Shown: in pieces, positions 15,802-23,106 of the stretch
Layout of the letters: the number at the start of each line of letters is the position of its first letter
Position numbering within the stretch: position 1 is the stretch's first letter
Assembly (NCBI GenBank): GCA_964472265.1
Contig: CAYYJO010000022.1
Location: 1-28,011, forward strand
DNA: 28,011 nt
Reading direction: 5' to 3'
Source of the DNA: JAGNLA01 sp964472265
Lineage (GTDB): Bacteria; Caldisericota; Caldisericia; JAAYUI01
Program-made: the position numbers and the translations under genes
Notes under the pieces: model-generated
What the model saw: only the letters and a program-made list of their open reading frames with translations
What the model was told of the DNA's origin: nothing
The model's database searches: none

Positions 15802-16392
15802 ATGAGACAAGAAGTCGCCGAATACCTCACGCTCGCATACAAGGGTGAACTGGCCATAAGGGAGGCCGACACAAAAAAGGTCGCCGCCTGGGCAAAAGAC
15901 ACAACAAAAACACTGGTTGACAGGCTCAAGGAACAGATGGGCGAACCGGACAAGCCAGTTTATACGGCAAACATCATCGGCCAGGTCAGGGAAAGAAAGC
16001 GTCCGACAAATATTCCCCCGATCATCTCCAAATTCATCACAAGCCTTGGCGGAACCTTCAACCAAAAAACATTTGACTGGACGCTGCCGGAGAAAATCGA
16101 TTTCGAAAAAGGTCTGCTCGGTGCAAAGATATTGATGGAAAGGGCTTTTGAGTTCCACATGTTTCCAAAGGCGCTCTGGATCACTGGCGCCATAACATGT
16201 GGCTTGCTGGCAATCGTTAGCGGCATAGTTGTCTTCCTCAGACCATATGACTGGGCAAATATCGCAATCATGGCAGCTTTTGTTTTGCTGACTGCACTTT
16301 GCACATTCAAAGCGCTAAAGTACGAGAATTTTAAAAGTGTAGCAAAAATCGTTCATGATAGGGTGACCAGATCGAAATCAATCCCAGACTAG
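15802..16392 (+). CDS. Hypothetical protein with two C-terminal transmembrane helices
   Basis: I do not recognise this 196-residue protein. The N-terminal 120 residues are soluble, charged and largely helical, with no cysteine and no known motif. Two membrane helices follow (about 124-144 and 150-168), and then a short basic cytoplasmic tail (KIVHDRVTRSKSI). The N-terminus is probably cytoplasmic. The start is ambiguous. ATG 15802 lies 6 nt after a TAAGAT -10-like box, while an in-frame TTG at 15796 has AAAGAGG 7 nt upstream and would add two residues. The next gene, a radical SAM protein, overlaps its 3' end, so the two are probably co-transcribed. I infer no function. Confidence 0.75.
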   Translation: MRQEVAEYLTLAYKGELAIREADTKKVAAWAKDTTKTLVDRLKEQMGEPDKPVYTANIIGQVRERKRPTNIPPIISKFITSLGGTFNQKTFDWTLPEKIDFEKGLLGAKILMERAFEFHMFPKALWITGAITCGLLAIVSGIVVFLRPYDWANIAIMAAFVLLTALCTFKALKYENFKSVAKIVHDRVTRSKSIPD

Positions 16393-17177
16393 CAAGATCA
16401 GCTCTACAGAGGTCTGGTATAGGCGGATTCGATTATGTCATCAATCCATATTTTGGCTGCACTCATGCGTGCTCCTACTGCTACGCAAGATTCATGCTCA
16501 GGTTCAATCCAGCGCCAGCTTCATGGGGTGATTTTGTTGAGCCAAAGATAAACCTTCCCGATGTGCTTAGAAAAGAGGCACACAAAGCCAAGGGTAAAAA
16601 GATCATGTTCTCATCTGTAACCGACTGCTACCAACCGGTGGAAAGGGAGTTCCAGATCACAAGGGAGTGTCTGAAAATCCTTTCGGGGCAGGATTGCAGC
16701 ATTTCAATACTCACAAAATCATCGCTTGCCATGAGGGATGCTGATCTTGTGGGCAATTTCAGGCAATTCACCTTTGGGATGTCGGCTTCGTTCCACGATG
16801 AGCGGACAAGGCTTCTGTTTGAAAAAGACTCATCAACCCTCGACCGGAAAGCCGAAACCTTGAAAACCATGAAGCACGCAGGCGCAAAAACGTGGGCTTT
16901 CATTTCACCGGTTCTTCCAGGCATCACGGACTTCAGGGCAATTCTCCAAAAACTGTCTGGTTTTGTCGACAGTGTTTCTTTTGAATCCTACAACCCATAT
17001 CCAACAACTTTTGAAACAATGAAGAAAAGTCTTTCGGTTGCCGGCATCGACAGCACAAGGTTTTTCAAGCAGGCCAAAGACCCGTACTATTGGCAGGAAA
17101 TGAAGATTCAGGCAGAGGAAGTTTGCGCTGATCTCGGGATTGAATTCAATGAATTCTATATCCATGTCGGGAGTTGA
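16371..17177 (+). CDS. Radical SAM protein (SplB/Rv2578c-like group), start codon unclear
   Basis: A radical S-adenosylmethionine enzyme of unknown substrate. The segment 'GFDYVINPYFGCTHACSYCYARF' carries the CxxxCxxC 4Fe-4S motif, with Cys codons at 16458, 16470 and 16479. The 'INPYxGCxHxCxYCYAR' context is that of the SplB-like/Rv2578c-like group. Further on are SSVTDCYQPVE, a SAM-site-like ILTKSS segment, and FISPVLPGI. The first ATG in the frame (16494) would remove the iron-sulfur motif, so translation must begin earlier. The frame is open from 16362 to 16493 but holds no ATG, GTG, TTG or CTG; ATC 16371, about 5 nt after AGGGTG, is my best guess. The product is then about 268 residues. 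It overlaps the preceding membrane-protein gene. Confidence 0.85.
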   Translation: MEINPRLARSALQRSGIGGFDYVINPYFGCTHACSYCYARFMLRFNPAPASWGDFVEPKINLPDVLRKEAHKAKGKKIMFSSVTDCYQPVEREFQITRECLKILSGQDCSISILTKSSLAMRDADLVGNFRQFTFGMSASFHDERTRLLFEKDSSTLDRKAETLKTMKHAGAKTWAFISPVLPGITDFRAILQKLSGFVDSVSFESYNPYPTTFETMKKSLSVAGIDSTRFFKQAKDPYYWQEMKIQAEEVCADLGIEFNEFYIHVGS

Positions 17178-17202
17178 CCGCTTTTTAAAGAAATGCTAGA
17201 TT
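17174..17202 (+). promoter_or_regulatory. Methyltransferase gene promoter, leaderless geometry
   Basis: TTGACC (17174-17179), a 17-nt spacer and TAGATT (17197-17202) are followed by 9 nt and ATG 17212. The -35 box overlaps the stop of the radical SAM gene. No Shine-Dalgarno sequence is present. Confidence 0.6.
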
Positions 17203-17211
17203 CATGGTCAA

Positions 17212-17832
17212 ATGGCAGCCACACAAAATACGATGATCTGGGGTGCAGCCCCATCAACAACGTGCCTCAAACTCTGGGAGTACGTCTCTGACATCGGCAA
17301 CCAGGATGTTTTGATCCTTGGCGTTGGCGATGGTCGCAATGTAAAATTTCTGGCTTCTCAAAACTTCAATGTTGTCTGTGTTGACTCAGACTCTCAGGCA
17401 ATCTCGGAGCTTGAAAAATGGGCTACCGTTGAAGGGATCAATCTTAAAACGTACGTCAGTGATTATGATTCATGCGAGCTTTCGGGCCAGTTTGACATAG
17501 TCCTCTCGGTTGGAGCCATAAAAAACACAAACAAGGACAGTGTTAATAATCTTTTCTCAAAAATCATTGCAGCAACAAAACCAAACGGTTACAACGCCAT
17601 CTCAGTGTTTATCGACAAACCTTTCATTGACATCGCCGACAGAAACGGGCTTTTCAATTCCGGTGATCTCATGTCAAAATACAGCAGCAACATGATTCTT
17701 TGGACAAACCAGGAGCTTTTCAAAGGCAACGGCAACGATCTGTACTGCGTCGACAGAATCATTGCAAAAATTCTGCCGTCCGGACACAAACTCAATCCAG
17801 ATGATGTAAGCGGAGCGTTGAGTCTAATCTGA
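17212..17832 (+). CDS. TehB-like class I SAM-dependent methyltransferase
   Basis: A 206-residue Rossmann-fold methyltransferase, probably cytoplasmic. Motif I, VLILGVGDGRNVKFLA (33-48), has the 'LGxGxGRN' form seen in TehB and related small-molecule methyltransferases. The acidic residue ending strand 2 is Asp58 (VVCVDSD), and a motif IV-like segment is DIVLSVGAIKN. The substrate is unknown; tellurite or a thiol compound would be the family analogy, but nothing here confirms it. It has its own promoter just before the ATG. It ends tail-to-tail with the next lipoprotein gene, overlapping by 9 nt. Confidence 0.85.
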   Translation: MAATQNTMIWGAAPSTTCLKLWEYVSDIGNQDVLILGVGDGRNVKFLASQNFNVVCVDSDSQAISELEKWATVEGINLKTYVSDYDSCELSGQFDIVLSVGAIKNTNKDSVNNLFSKIIAATKPNGYNAISVFIDKPFIDIADRNGLFNSGDLMSKYSSNMILWTNQELFKGNGNDLYCVDRIIAKILPSGHKLNPDDVSGALSLI

Positions 17833-18702
17833 GTCGCTGAAGTTATAGATTTCGTTGCTTGATGGATTGCCACTGACTTTTATGGAATCTGAAATTTCCT
17901 GACCATCTGCTGGTTCACCAAACAGCGACACTATCACAAATACATTGCCAAGATCCTTGGCAATCACATCTATCTTTTCGGGTGACAGTTCGTTGACCTT
18001 GTGCTCCATGGTATTCATGAGGTCATTTTTCAGCTTGTTTGCAAGGGTTCCGTACTCCTTGTCGGATTTTGCGCTAACTGTTGCCTTGGCAAGAACTTTC
18101 ATGTAGGCGAGTTTCTGAACGACCTGATATCTGAACTCATCCTCGCTTATGCCCCAGTTTGAGAGGAACGATTCTTTCGGCATTCCAGCCTTTTGGGCCT
18201 GATCAAACGTAGCTTTTATTTCATCATTTATCTCTGACTCGGTTGGCATCATGCCTGACTCAAAAGCGTGCTCAAGCATGAGGGCCTGCTCACGGACATT
18301 TATTTTTGCAATCTCAAGCGAGTCTACATTTGACTGGTTGCCGGTTTTCTCGATCCTCAGTTTTTCAATCTCCAAATCCCTGCCAGACATTGAGAAATTC
18401 TTTGTCACAACATACATCTGGTTGTAAGGGAGCTTGCAGACGCCAGAAAAACCCAACGAACCATCCTGGTTTGCATGGCTGGCGGGGTTATCGAGCATGG
18501 CCTCGATTTCTGGAACAATGGTTGCAAGGGTATCTGAGGCAATCTTTGGAATAACTCTCACCGACACAACCTTTGAGGCTTTAGACCCAATGCCATTGAC
18601 CCAGCCAGATGGAAGGTTCAGCGAGATTGAACCAACCTTGCTTTCGGTCATTCCACCACAACCTATCGCAAACACACAAGCAAGAATCAGGATTTTCTTC
18701 AT
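17824..18702 (-). CDS. Lipoprotein with SurA-N-like chaperone domain
   Basis: A 292-residue exported lipoprotein. The signal peptide MKKILILACVFAIGC gives lipidated Cys15. Residues 20-125 are strand-rich and unrecognised. Residues about 132-205 ('INVREQALMLEHAFESGMM...TESEINDEI...FLSNWGISEDEFRYQVVQKLAYMKVL') match the helical chaperone domain of SurA/PrsA-type folding factors. No parvulin peptidyl-prolyl isomerase domain follows. The rest is a helical segment, a short strand (VFVIVSLFG) and an acidic Ser/Asn-rich tail. An in-frame ATG at 18714 gives four extra residues, but the -10 box of the promoter covers it and ATG 18702 yields the typical MKKI signal start. It likely assists folding of exported proteins. 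Confidence 0.82.
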   Translation of the reverse strand: MKKILILACVFAIGCGGMTESKVGSISLNLPSGWVNGIGSKASKVVSVRVIPKIASDTLATIVPEIEAMLDNPASHANQDGSLGFSGVCKLPYNQMYVVTKNFSMSGRDLEIEKLRIEKTGNQSNVDSLEIAKINVREQALMLEHAFESGMMPTESEINDEIKATFDQAQKAGMPKESFLSNWGISEDEFRYQVVQKLAYMKVLAKATVSAKSDKEYGTLANKLKNDLMNTMEHKVNELSPEKIDVIAKDLGNVFVIVSLFGEPADGQEISDSIKVSGNPSSNEIYNFSDSD

Positions 18703-18709
18703 AGCCTTC

Positions 18710-18748
18710 ATCATATCGCTTGAGATTTTCCGGTCAAGTGCTTATCAT
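18710..18748. promoter_or_regulatory. Interlocked divergent promoters between two lipoprotein genes
   Basis: Plus strand: TTGAGA (18720-18725), 17-nt spacer, TATCAT (18743-18748), then 6 nt to ATG 18755. Minus strand: TTGACC (18737-18732), 16-nt spacer, TATGAT (18715-18710), then 7 nt to ATG 18702. The two promoters overlap by 18 bp, so RNA polymerase could occupy only one at a time. Neither gene has a Shine-Dalgarno sequence. Confidence 0.65.
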
Positions 18749-18754
18749 CTGAGC

Positions 18755-19273
18755 ATGAAAAAAACATGGCTTGTTATCGTTGCAGTATTGCTTGCCTCGT
18801 GCGGTGTCACAAAGGTTGCAGCCACCTGGGACGATGTCTACAAGATGATCGATTCAGGCGAGCTTCAGTCAAAGATTGACAGAACCATCAACGAGGTTGG
18901 GTCTGAAACCCATCCTGCTTCAATGGTTGTGCTGCAGTACTTCGACTACTTCATGACCGGCGATGGCTCAAAAGCCTGGGAATTCATAAAGCCTGACTCA
19001 CCGTACAGCAAGCTTATCGGTTCAACTGACAAACTCACCCAAAGCATAGAAGATGCAAAGAAAGATACTGATTACCATTCGGTTGCGATCAAAGGCATCT
19101 CCATCACAAAGAAAGATATCAATGGTCAAAGGACTGCAAGGGTTACTTTCTCTTTGAATGTAACCGATAGGGTTTCAATGAAACAATATGACAGCACTGG
19201 TACATATTATCTTTTGGAAGAAAATGGCAAATGGCTCATCAATGATGTTGAAAAATTGAGAGAATATAAATAA
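18755..19273 (+). CDS. Small lipoprotein, unknown function (possibly NTF2-like fold)
   Basis: A 172-residue lipoprotein with signal peptide MKKTWLVIVAVLLASC and lipidated Cys16. The mature part begins with a helical segment, continues through 'PASMVVLQYFDYFMTGDGSKAWEFI' and ends in antiparallel strands closing with 'YYLLEENGKWLINDVEKL'. That last pattern is common in small NTF2-like/DUF4878-type lipoproteins of the cell surface, so a similar fold is plausible but not shown. ATG 18755 follows the -10 box by 6 nt. Upstream in-frame codons run back through the promoter and the divergent gene, so a longer start is unlikely. It is divergent from the SurA-like lipoprotein, which suggests joint control. 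Confidence 0.82.
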   Translation: MKKTWLVIVAVLLASCGVTKVAATWDDVYKMIDSGELQSKIDRTINEVGSETHPASMVVLQYFDYFMTGDGSKAWEFIKPDSPYSKLIGSTDKLTQSIEDAKKDTDYHSVAIKGISITKKDINGQRTARVTFSLNVTDRVSMKQYDSTGTYYLLEENGKWLINDVEKLREYK

Positions 19274-19788
19274 TATCACTAATAATCAATTCATATATTT
19301 ATAAGTTGCAATAAATAATCATAATATTGCTTTCAGTTACTTACTTATAGTTTTAGTATTTTATAACTGCTTTTTCTAACTAAGAGAAATATTTAGGGAG
19401 CATGAGAGTTCCAAAAAGAACCGGGATTTCAAACAATGTCGATTGTAGCTACTAAACCGATGAAATCAGCGTACTCGAAGATCCTTGATCGAGAAAAAAT
19501 TCAACCACCATATAGGGGGAGATGAGCATGGTTTCCCCTGTATACCGAATAAAAACAGATATTTGATGAGTTTACCGTGTTGACCAGACAGATTTAGACT
19601 GGAACAACAAAAAAACGAAAACTGGTATTCGGGCACTGCAAAATTGCTAAATGCAACAGAAATATTGACAGAGACTGCATGGCAAAATGGTATTGACAAA
19701 TTCTGCAATCAGGCAGGGCTGTAAACTTTTAACAAAAAATATGTTATGATATGATTTGAAAAATATCGTGTCCTCATAAGGAGGAATG
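19274..19788. other. AT-rich intergenic region with a possible decayed reading frame
   Basis: No intact gene is visible in this 515-nt gap, the longest of the window. The first 120 nt are strongly AT-rich. From 19464 to 19724 one plus-strand frame is open apart from a single TGA at 19581. Its composition is protein-like (for example ENWYSGTAKLLNATEIL near the end), but I recognise no family and see no start with a ribosome-binding site. It may be a gene remnant. The last 60 nt hold TATGAT boxes (19745-19750 and 19750-19755) and AAGGAGG, the likely promoter end and ribosome-binding site of the following gene. Confidence 0.4.
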
Positions 19789-22700
19789 ATGCATAAATTT
19801 GCTGCCCTCTTATTGACGTTATCGGTCATCCTTTCACCATGCCCATTTTCAAACAAGGCGAGAGCAGACGCAAAACCCATTGTTATCAAGGGTTACAGCG
19901 GGAAGTTTGAAACCATGCTCACCCAACAGATGAGGGGATTGCTCGATTTTGACCTCAACATCGAACTTTTTGCAAACGAGGAGTCTGACCTGAACATGTT
20001 CACTCTCGATCAGCAAGGTTTCGACGTTACCCAGATCGATGTGGATGGCAAGAAAGTCCAACATTCGTTTGCAAGAGGCGACATTTGGCTCAACTATCCA
20101 AAGACCCTCACCAAAGGCACACACACGTTCAGGATTGCCTACAGATACCTTCTGTATGTGGATGATCCTGAGAAAATAGCACTCAACATGTTTGCCGACG
20201 GAAAGAGTTTTCACTGTTTTGCAGGCTGGTTCCCAATCATCAAAGGGTATGAATTTGATGAGCCGGTGAACTTCTCAATAGACATCAAGGTTCCTAACGA
20301 TTACTTCGTTCTTGGCAGCTGGGTTCCACAGCAGTACAGGGACAAGCCAAAGTCAGATGGCAAGTACAAGCTTGTAAAAACATTCACAAACCCCTACAAC
20401 GCAAACATCCTCGGCGGTTCATACGACGTAAACAGAAGCGGCGACGACAACATGAAGCTTTGGATCTATACACCCAAAGGCCAGCCAAACGATGCCGCCT
20501 ACATTGCGCAGATTGGAAAACTGGCTAACGACTTCTATACTGACTGGTTCAAAACATCTGGCCACGGTGAGGTTTTGATCGCAGGCTTGAACGCTTTCGC
20601 AGGGGGGATGCAAACGTTCGACGGCGGATACTCGATCGACTCGCCATACCTCAACAGACTCAACTTCGCTCCTGACTTTCTCGCCCGAGAAATGGCCAGG
20701 GGATGGTGGGGTGGTCTTGTAACCAGCGACAAGGAAGCAGACAAGAGATTTTTTGAGGATTCAATGTCTGAGTTCTCCATGATCGAGTTCCTCAGGTGGT
20801 TTACCGATGAAGTGAGAATTCCTTCGGTTTTCGACCAGTATTACAAGGCCAGACTTGAGGCATTCTGGAAAAGCCATTTCCCGGACGAGTCGGCTTTGAC
20901 TGACCCAAAAACTGCAGGCAATAATTTCCTTGTTTACGACAAGGCTCCGCTTGTGGCAAAATCGCTTATGGGCTTTATGGGGGATGAGAAGTTCGACAGC
21001 GGAATCAGAGCATTCATAGAAAAATTCAACAAAATAGCCAATCCCAACACACAAGCGCCAACATTGAGGGACTTTAAAGCCTCAATGGACGAATCGTTTG
21101 GCAAGCCAATCGACGAGTTCTGGAACATCTTCTTCGAAACAGGCAAGGTGCCGGTTCCAATTGTTGAGGTTGAAAAATCAGATGCCGAAACGATGCCGGT
21201 CAAAGAGGTGATGCACCTTCGCAATCTTGAAGAAACCGGTTTCCCAATCACTTACAGGATTTACAAGGTTGACGGCAAGTATGACGATTACATCTTCAAG
21301 GGCGAGACTGCCGATGTAAATATTGATGGTGGCTTTGCAGGTTTGATCAACACCAGCTTCGAAGGCATCATCCCAAAGCCAGGGGCTCTTGCATACACGA
21401 TGGGTTCAGGCACAATCGCTTCAACACTCGCCTGGATGAAGCCAACCATCTTCTGCCTCAATTCGGACATGATGGACAGGGCCCAGAAATGGGCGATCCT
21501 CACCGGTCAAAAGGTTCAGACAAACAAGGTCGACATCTTCCCAAAAACACCGATCATCTGCGTTGGCGCTGAAGCAATTTCCTATTATGGCCTGAAAACC
21601 ATGGCTCTGTTACCGATAAAGGCCACACCAAACCAGCTCGTCTGGCTGCAGGACGAAGTAGCGGGTCATTTCTCGATCACATTGCAGTTCCCGTGCAACG
21701 AGAATTACATGCTCCCAATGATTGCTGACAACGGAGACGGTGACCTTCCGGCAGATCTCTCCTGGACAGGCATGTTTGTAAGCCATGAAAACAAGATGGA
21801 GCTTGGCTTCAGAAACACCGAAATTGACGGGTTCACTCCACCAAGACTTCAGATGGTTGAGACAGGATGGGCAAGCGACACACAGAGCATTAATGACTGC
21901 AGGCTTGACCTCAATCTTCAAAACGCAATCGGATACAAGGCAGCCTACGACGGACTTGACATTGACAAGCTTGAGCTGGGGAAAACCGAGCGAAAAATCA
22001 CAAGGCAGGCGTCATCACAAACCATCTACCTCGATCTTCAGAAACTGGCCAGCCTGTCAGTCGAAAAATCCGACAGATACCTTCTCCAAAAGTGTCCGCA
22101 ACACTACGTCTACTCAGGCAAATCCAAAAACTGGCAGGGGCCGGCAGGATTGAAAGCGCCACAGTCGGTTGAAGGAAACAAAATCGAGATAGTTTGGGGC
22201 GATAATGTAAGATACATGTACAGGCTCGATGGTATCGGCACGACCAACTGGGAAAATGGCTCAGGCCTCCTTCTGACCGGGTTGACAGCCGACAAGCATA
22301 AGCTCAGGATAATCTTCTACAACGACGGCATCATGAGCCCTGTGAAAGAATTTGAGTTCACAAGCGGTGCCAAACCGCCAACACTTGTGCTCGAATCAAA
22401 CAAAGTCCAGTGCAAGGACGGCAAGGTTGTAATAAAAGGAACGACCGACAAAGACGTAACCCTTGATCCACCTGGAACAGTCGATTCTGACGGCAGCTTT
22501 GAAATTGTTGTTGAAGCTCCAGAATGTCCAAAAACAATCACAGTCAAAGCAAAAAACAGGTTTGGGCTTGAGACGACCCAAACAGTCACGGTGACTGTCG
22601 GTAAAAATATTAAAATAACGATGAAGCTTGGATCAAACACTGCAACCGATGAAACTGGAACAACCTACAAACTCTCGGTTCCACCACAAAAAATCAAAGG

Positions 22701-22983
22701 CATGACATATGTCCCAATGAGATTCATCGGCGAAAGATTGGGCGCTCAGATACTTTGGGACAACAATCTCAAGAAAGTCACGTATATTCTTGGTAGCGTG
22801 AAAGTCGAAATAATTATCGGTAAAACCGAGGCAACCGTTAACGGCAAAACAGTCAAAATGCCTGGGCCACCCGTGGTTGTGTCTGGAAACACGCTCGTTC
22901 CGGTCAGGTTTGTTGCCGAAGCCCTCGGCGCAAAGGTCACATGGATAGGAGAAACCGAACAGATCATCGTTGAGTACCCGTAA
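19789..22983 (+). CDS. Secreted degenerate M1-aminopeptidase-like protein with stalk domain (copy 1)
   Basis: A 1,064-residue secreted protein. ATG 19789 is preferred over 19786 because AAGGAGG is then 4 nt away. A signal peptide ends near ARADA. Residues 35-190 resemble the M1 N-terminal beta domain ('GWFPIIKGYEFDEPVNFSIDIKVPNDYFVLGSW'). The catalytic-like domain follows to about 460, including the late 'VYDKAPLVAKSLMGFMGDEKF' segment. The zinc motif HExxH is replaced by REMAR (about 300-304) inside 'LAREMARGWWGGLVT', and the GAMEN loop is GGMQT, so it is probably not a zinc peptidase. Residues 460-700 and 700-860 are unrecognised. About 860-940 is Ig-like, and 945-1064 is a full copper-amine-oxidase-N stalk domain ('TYVPMRFIGERLGAQ', 'TLVPVRFVAEALGAK'). 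The neighbouring gene is its paralogue. A terminator follows. Confidence 0.88.
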   Translation: MHKFAALLLTLSVILSPCPFSNKARADAKPIVIKGYSGKFETMLTQQMRGLLDFDLNIELFANEESDLNMFTLDQQGFDVTQIDVDGKKVQHSFARGDIWLNYPKTLTKGTHTFRIAYRYLLYVDDPEKIALNMFADGKSFHCFAGWFPIIKGYEFDEPVNFSIDIKVPNDYFVLGSWVPQQYRDKPKSDGKYKLVKTFTNPYNANILGGSYDVNRSGDDNMKLWIYTPKGQPNDAAYIAQIGKLANDFYTDWFKTSGHGEVLIAGLNAFAGGMQTFDGGYSIDSPYLNRLNFAPDFLAREMARGWWGGLVTSDKEADKRFFEDSMSEFSMIEFLRWFTDEVRIPSVFDQYYKARLEAFWKSHFPDESALTDPKTAGNNFLVYDKAPLVAKSLMGFMGDEKFDSGIRAFIEKFNKIANPNTQAPTLRDFKASMDESFGKPIDEFWNIFFETGKVPVPIVEVEKSDAETMPVKEVMHLRNLEETGFPITYRIYKVDGKYDDYIFKGETADVNIDGGFAGLINTSFEGIIPKPGALAYTMGSGTIASTLAWMKPTIFCLNSDMMDRAQKWAILTGQKVQTNKVDIFPKTPIICVGAEAISYYGLKTMALLPIKATPNQLVWLQDEVAGHFSITLQFPCNENYMLPMIADNGDGDLPADLSWTGMFVSHENKMELGFRNTEIDGFTPPRLQMVETGWASDTQSINDCRLDLNLQNAIGYKAAYDGLDIDKLELGKTERKITRQASSQTIYLDLQKLASLSVEKSDRYLLQKCPQHYVYSGKSKNWQGPAGLKAPQSVEGNKIEIVWGDNVRYMYRLDGIGTTNWENGSGLLLTGLTADKHKLRIIFYNDGIMSPVKEFEFTSGAKPPTLVLESNKVQCKDGKVVIKGTTDKDVTLDPPGTVDSDGSFEIVVEAPECPKTITVKAKNRFGLETTQTVTVTVGKNIKITMKLGSNTATDETGTTYKLSVPPQKIKGMTYVPMRFIGERLGAQILWDNNLKKVTYILGSVKVEIIIGKTEATVNGKTVKMPGPPVVVSGNTLVPVRFVAEALGAKVTWIGETEQIIVEYP

Positions 22984-23004
22984 TTCTTGAGTTTTGCAAT
23001 TTCT

Positions 23005-23030
23005 AAGGGATGAGGGTAGCCTCATCCCTT
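23005..23030 (+). terminator. Intrinsic terminator between the two paralogues
   Basis: An 11-bp stem (AAGGGATGAGG / CCTCATCCCTT) with a 4-nt loop, followed by TATCATTTTATATTTT. It starts 22 nt after the stop of copy 1 and should separate its transcription from copy 2. Confidence 0.82.
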
Positions 23031-23106
23031 TATCATTTTATATTTTGGCAACAATCCCGTAAAACTTAAACGCTTTATATATGTATTATCTTTGTCAGGA
23101 GGCGTT

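Noticed and set aside
16494..17177. Radical SAM gene starting at ATG 16494
   Set aside because: This start would exclude the three Fe-S cysteines, which are encoded in the same open frame just upstream.
19581..19583. Selenocysteine readthrough at the TGA in the broken frame
   Set aside because: No hairpin typical of a SECIS element is evident, no family match supports it, and the frame lacks a credible start; decay is the simpler reading.
20686..20703. Active M1 zinc aminopeptidase
   Set aside because: The aligned position reads REMAR, without either His ligand; copy 2 keeps only one.
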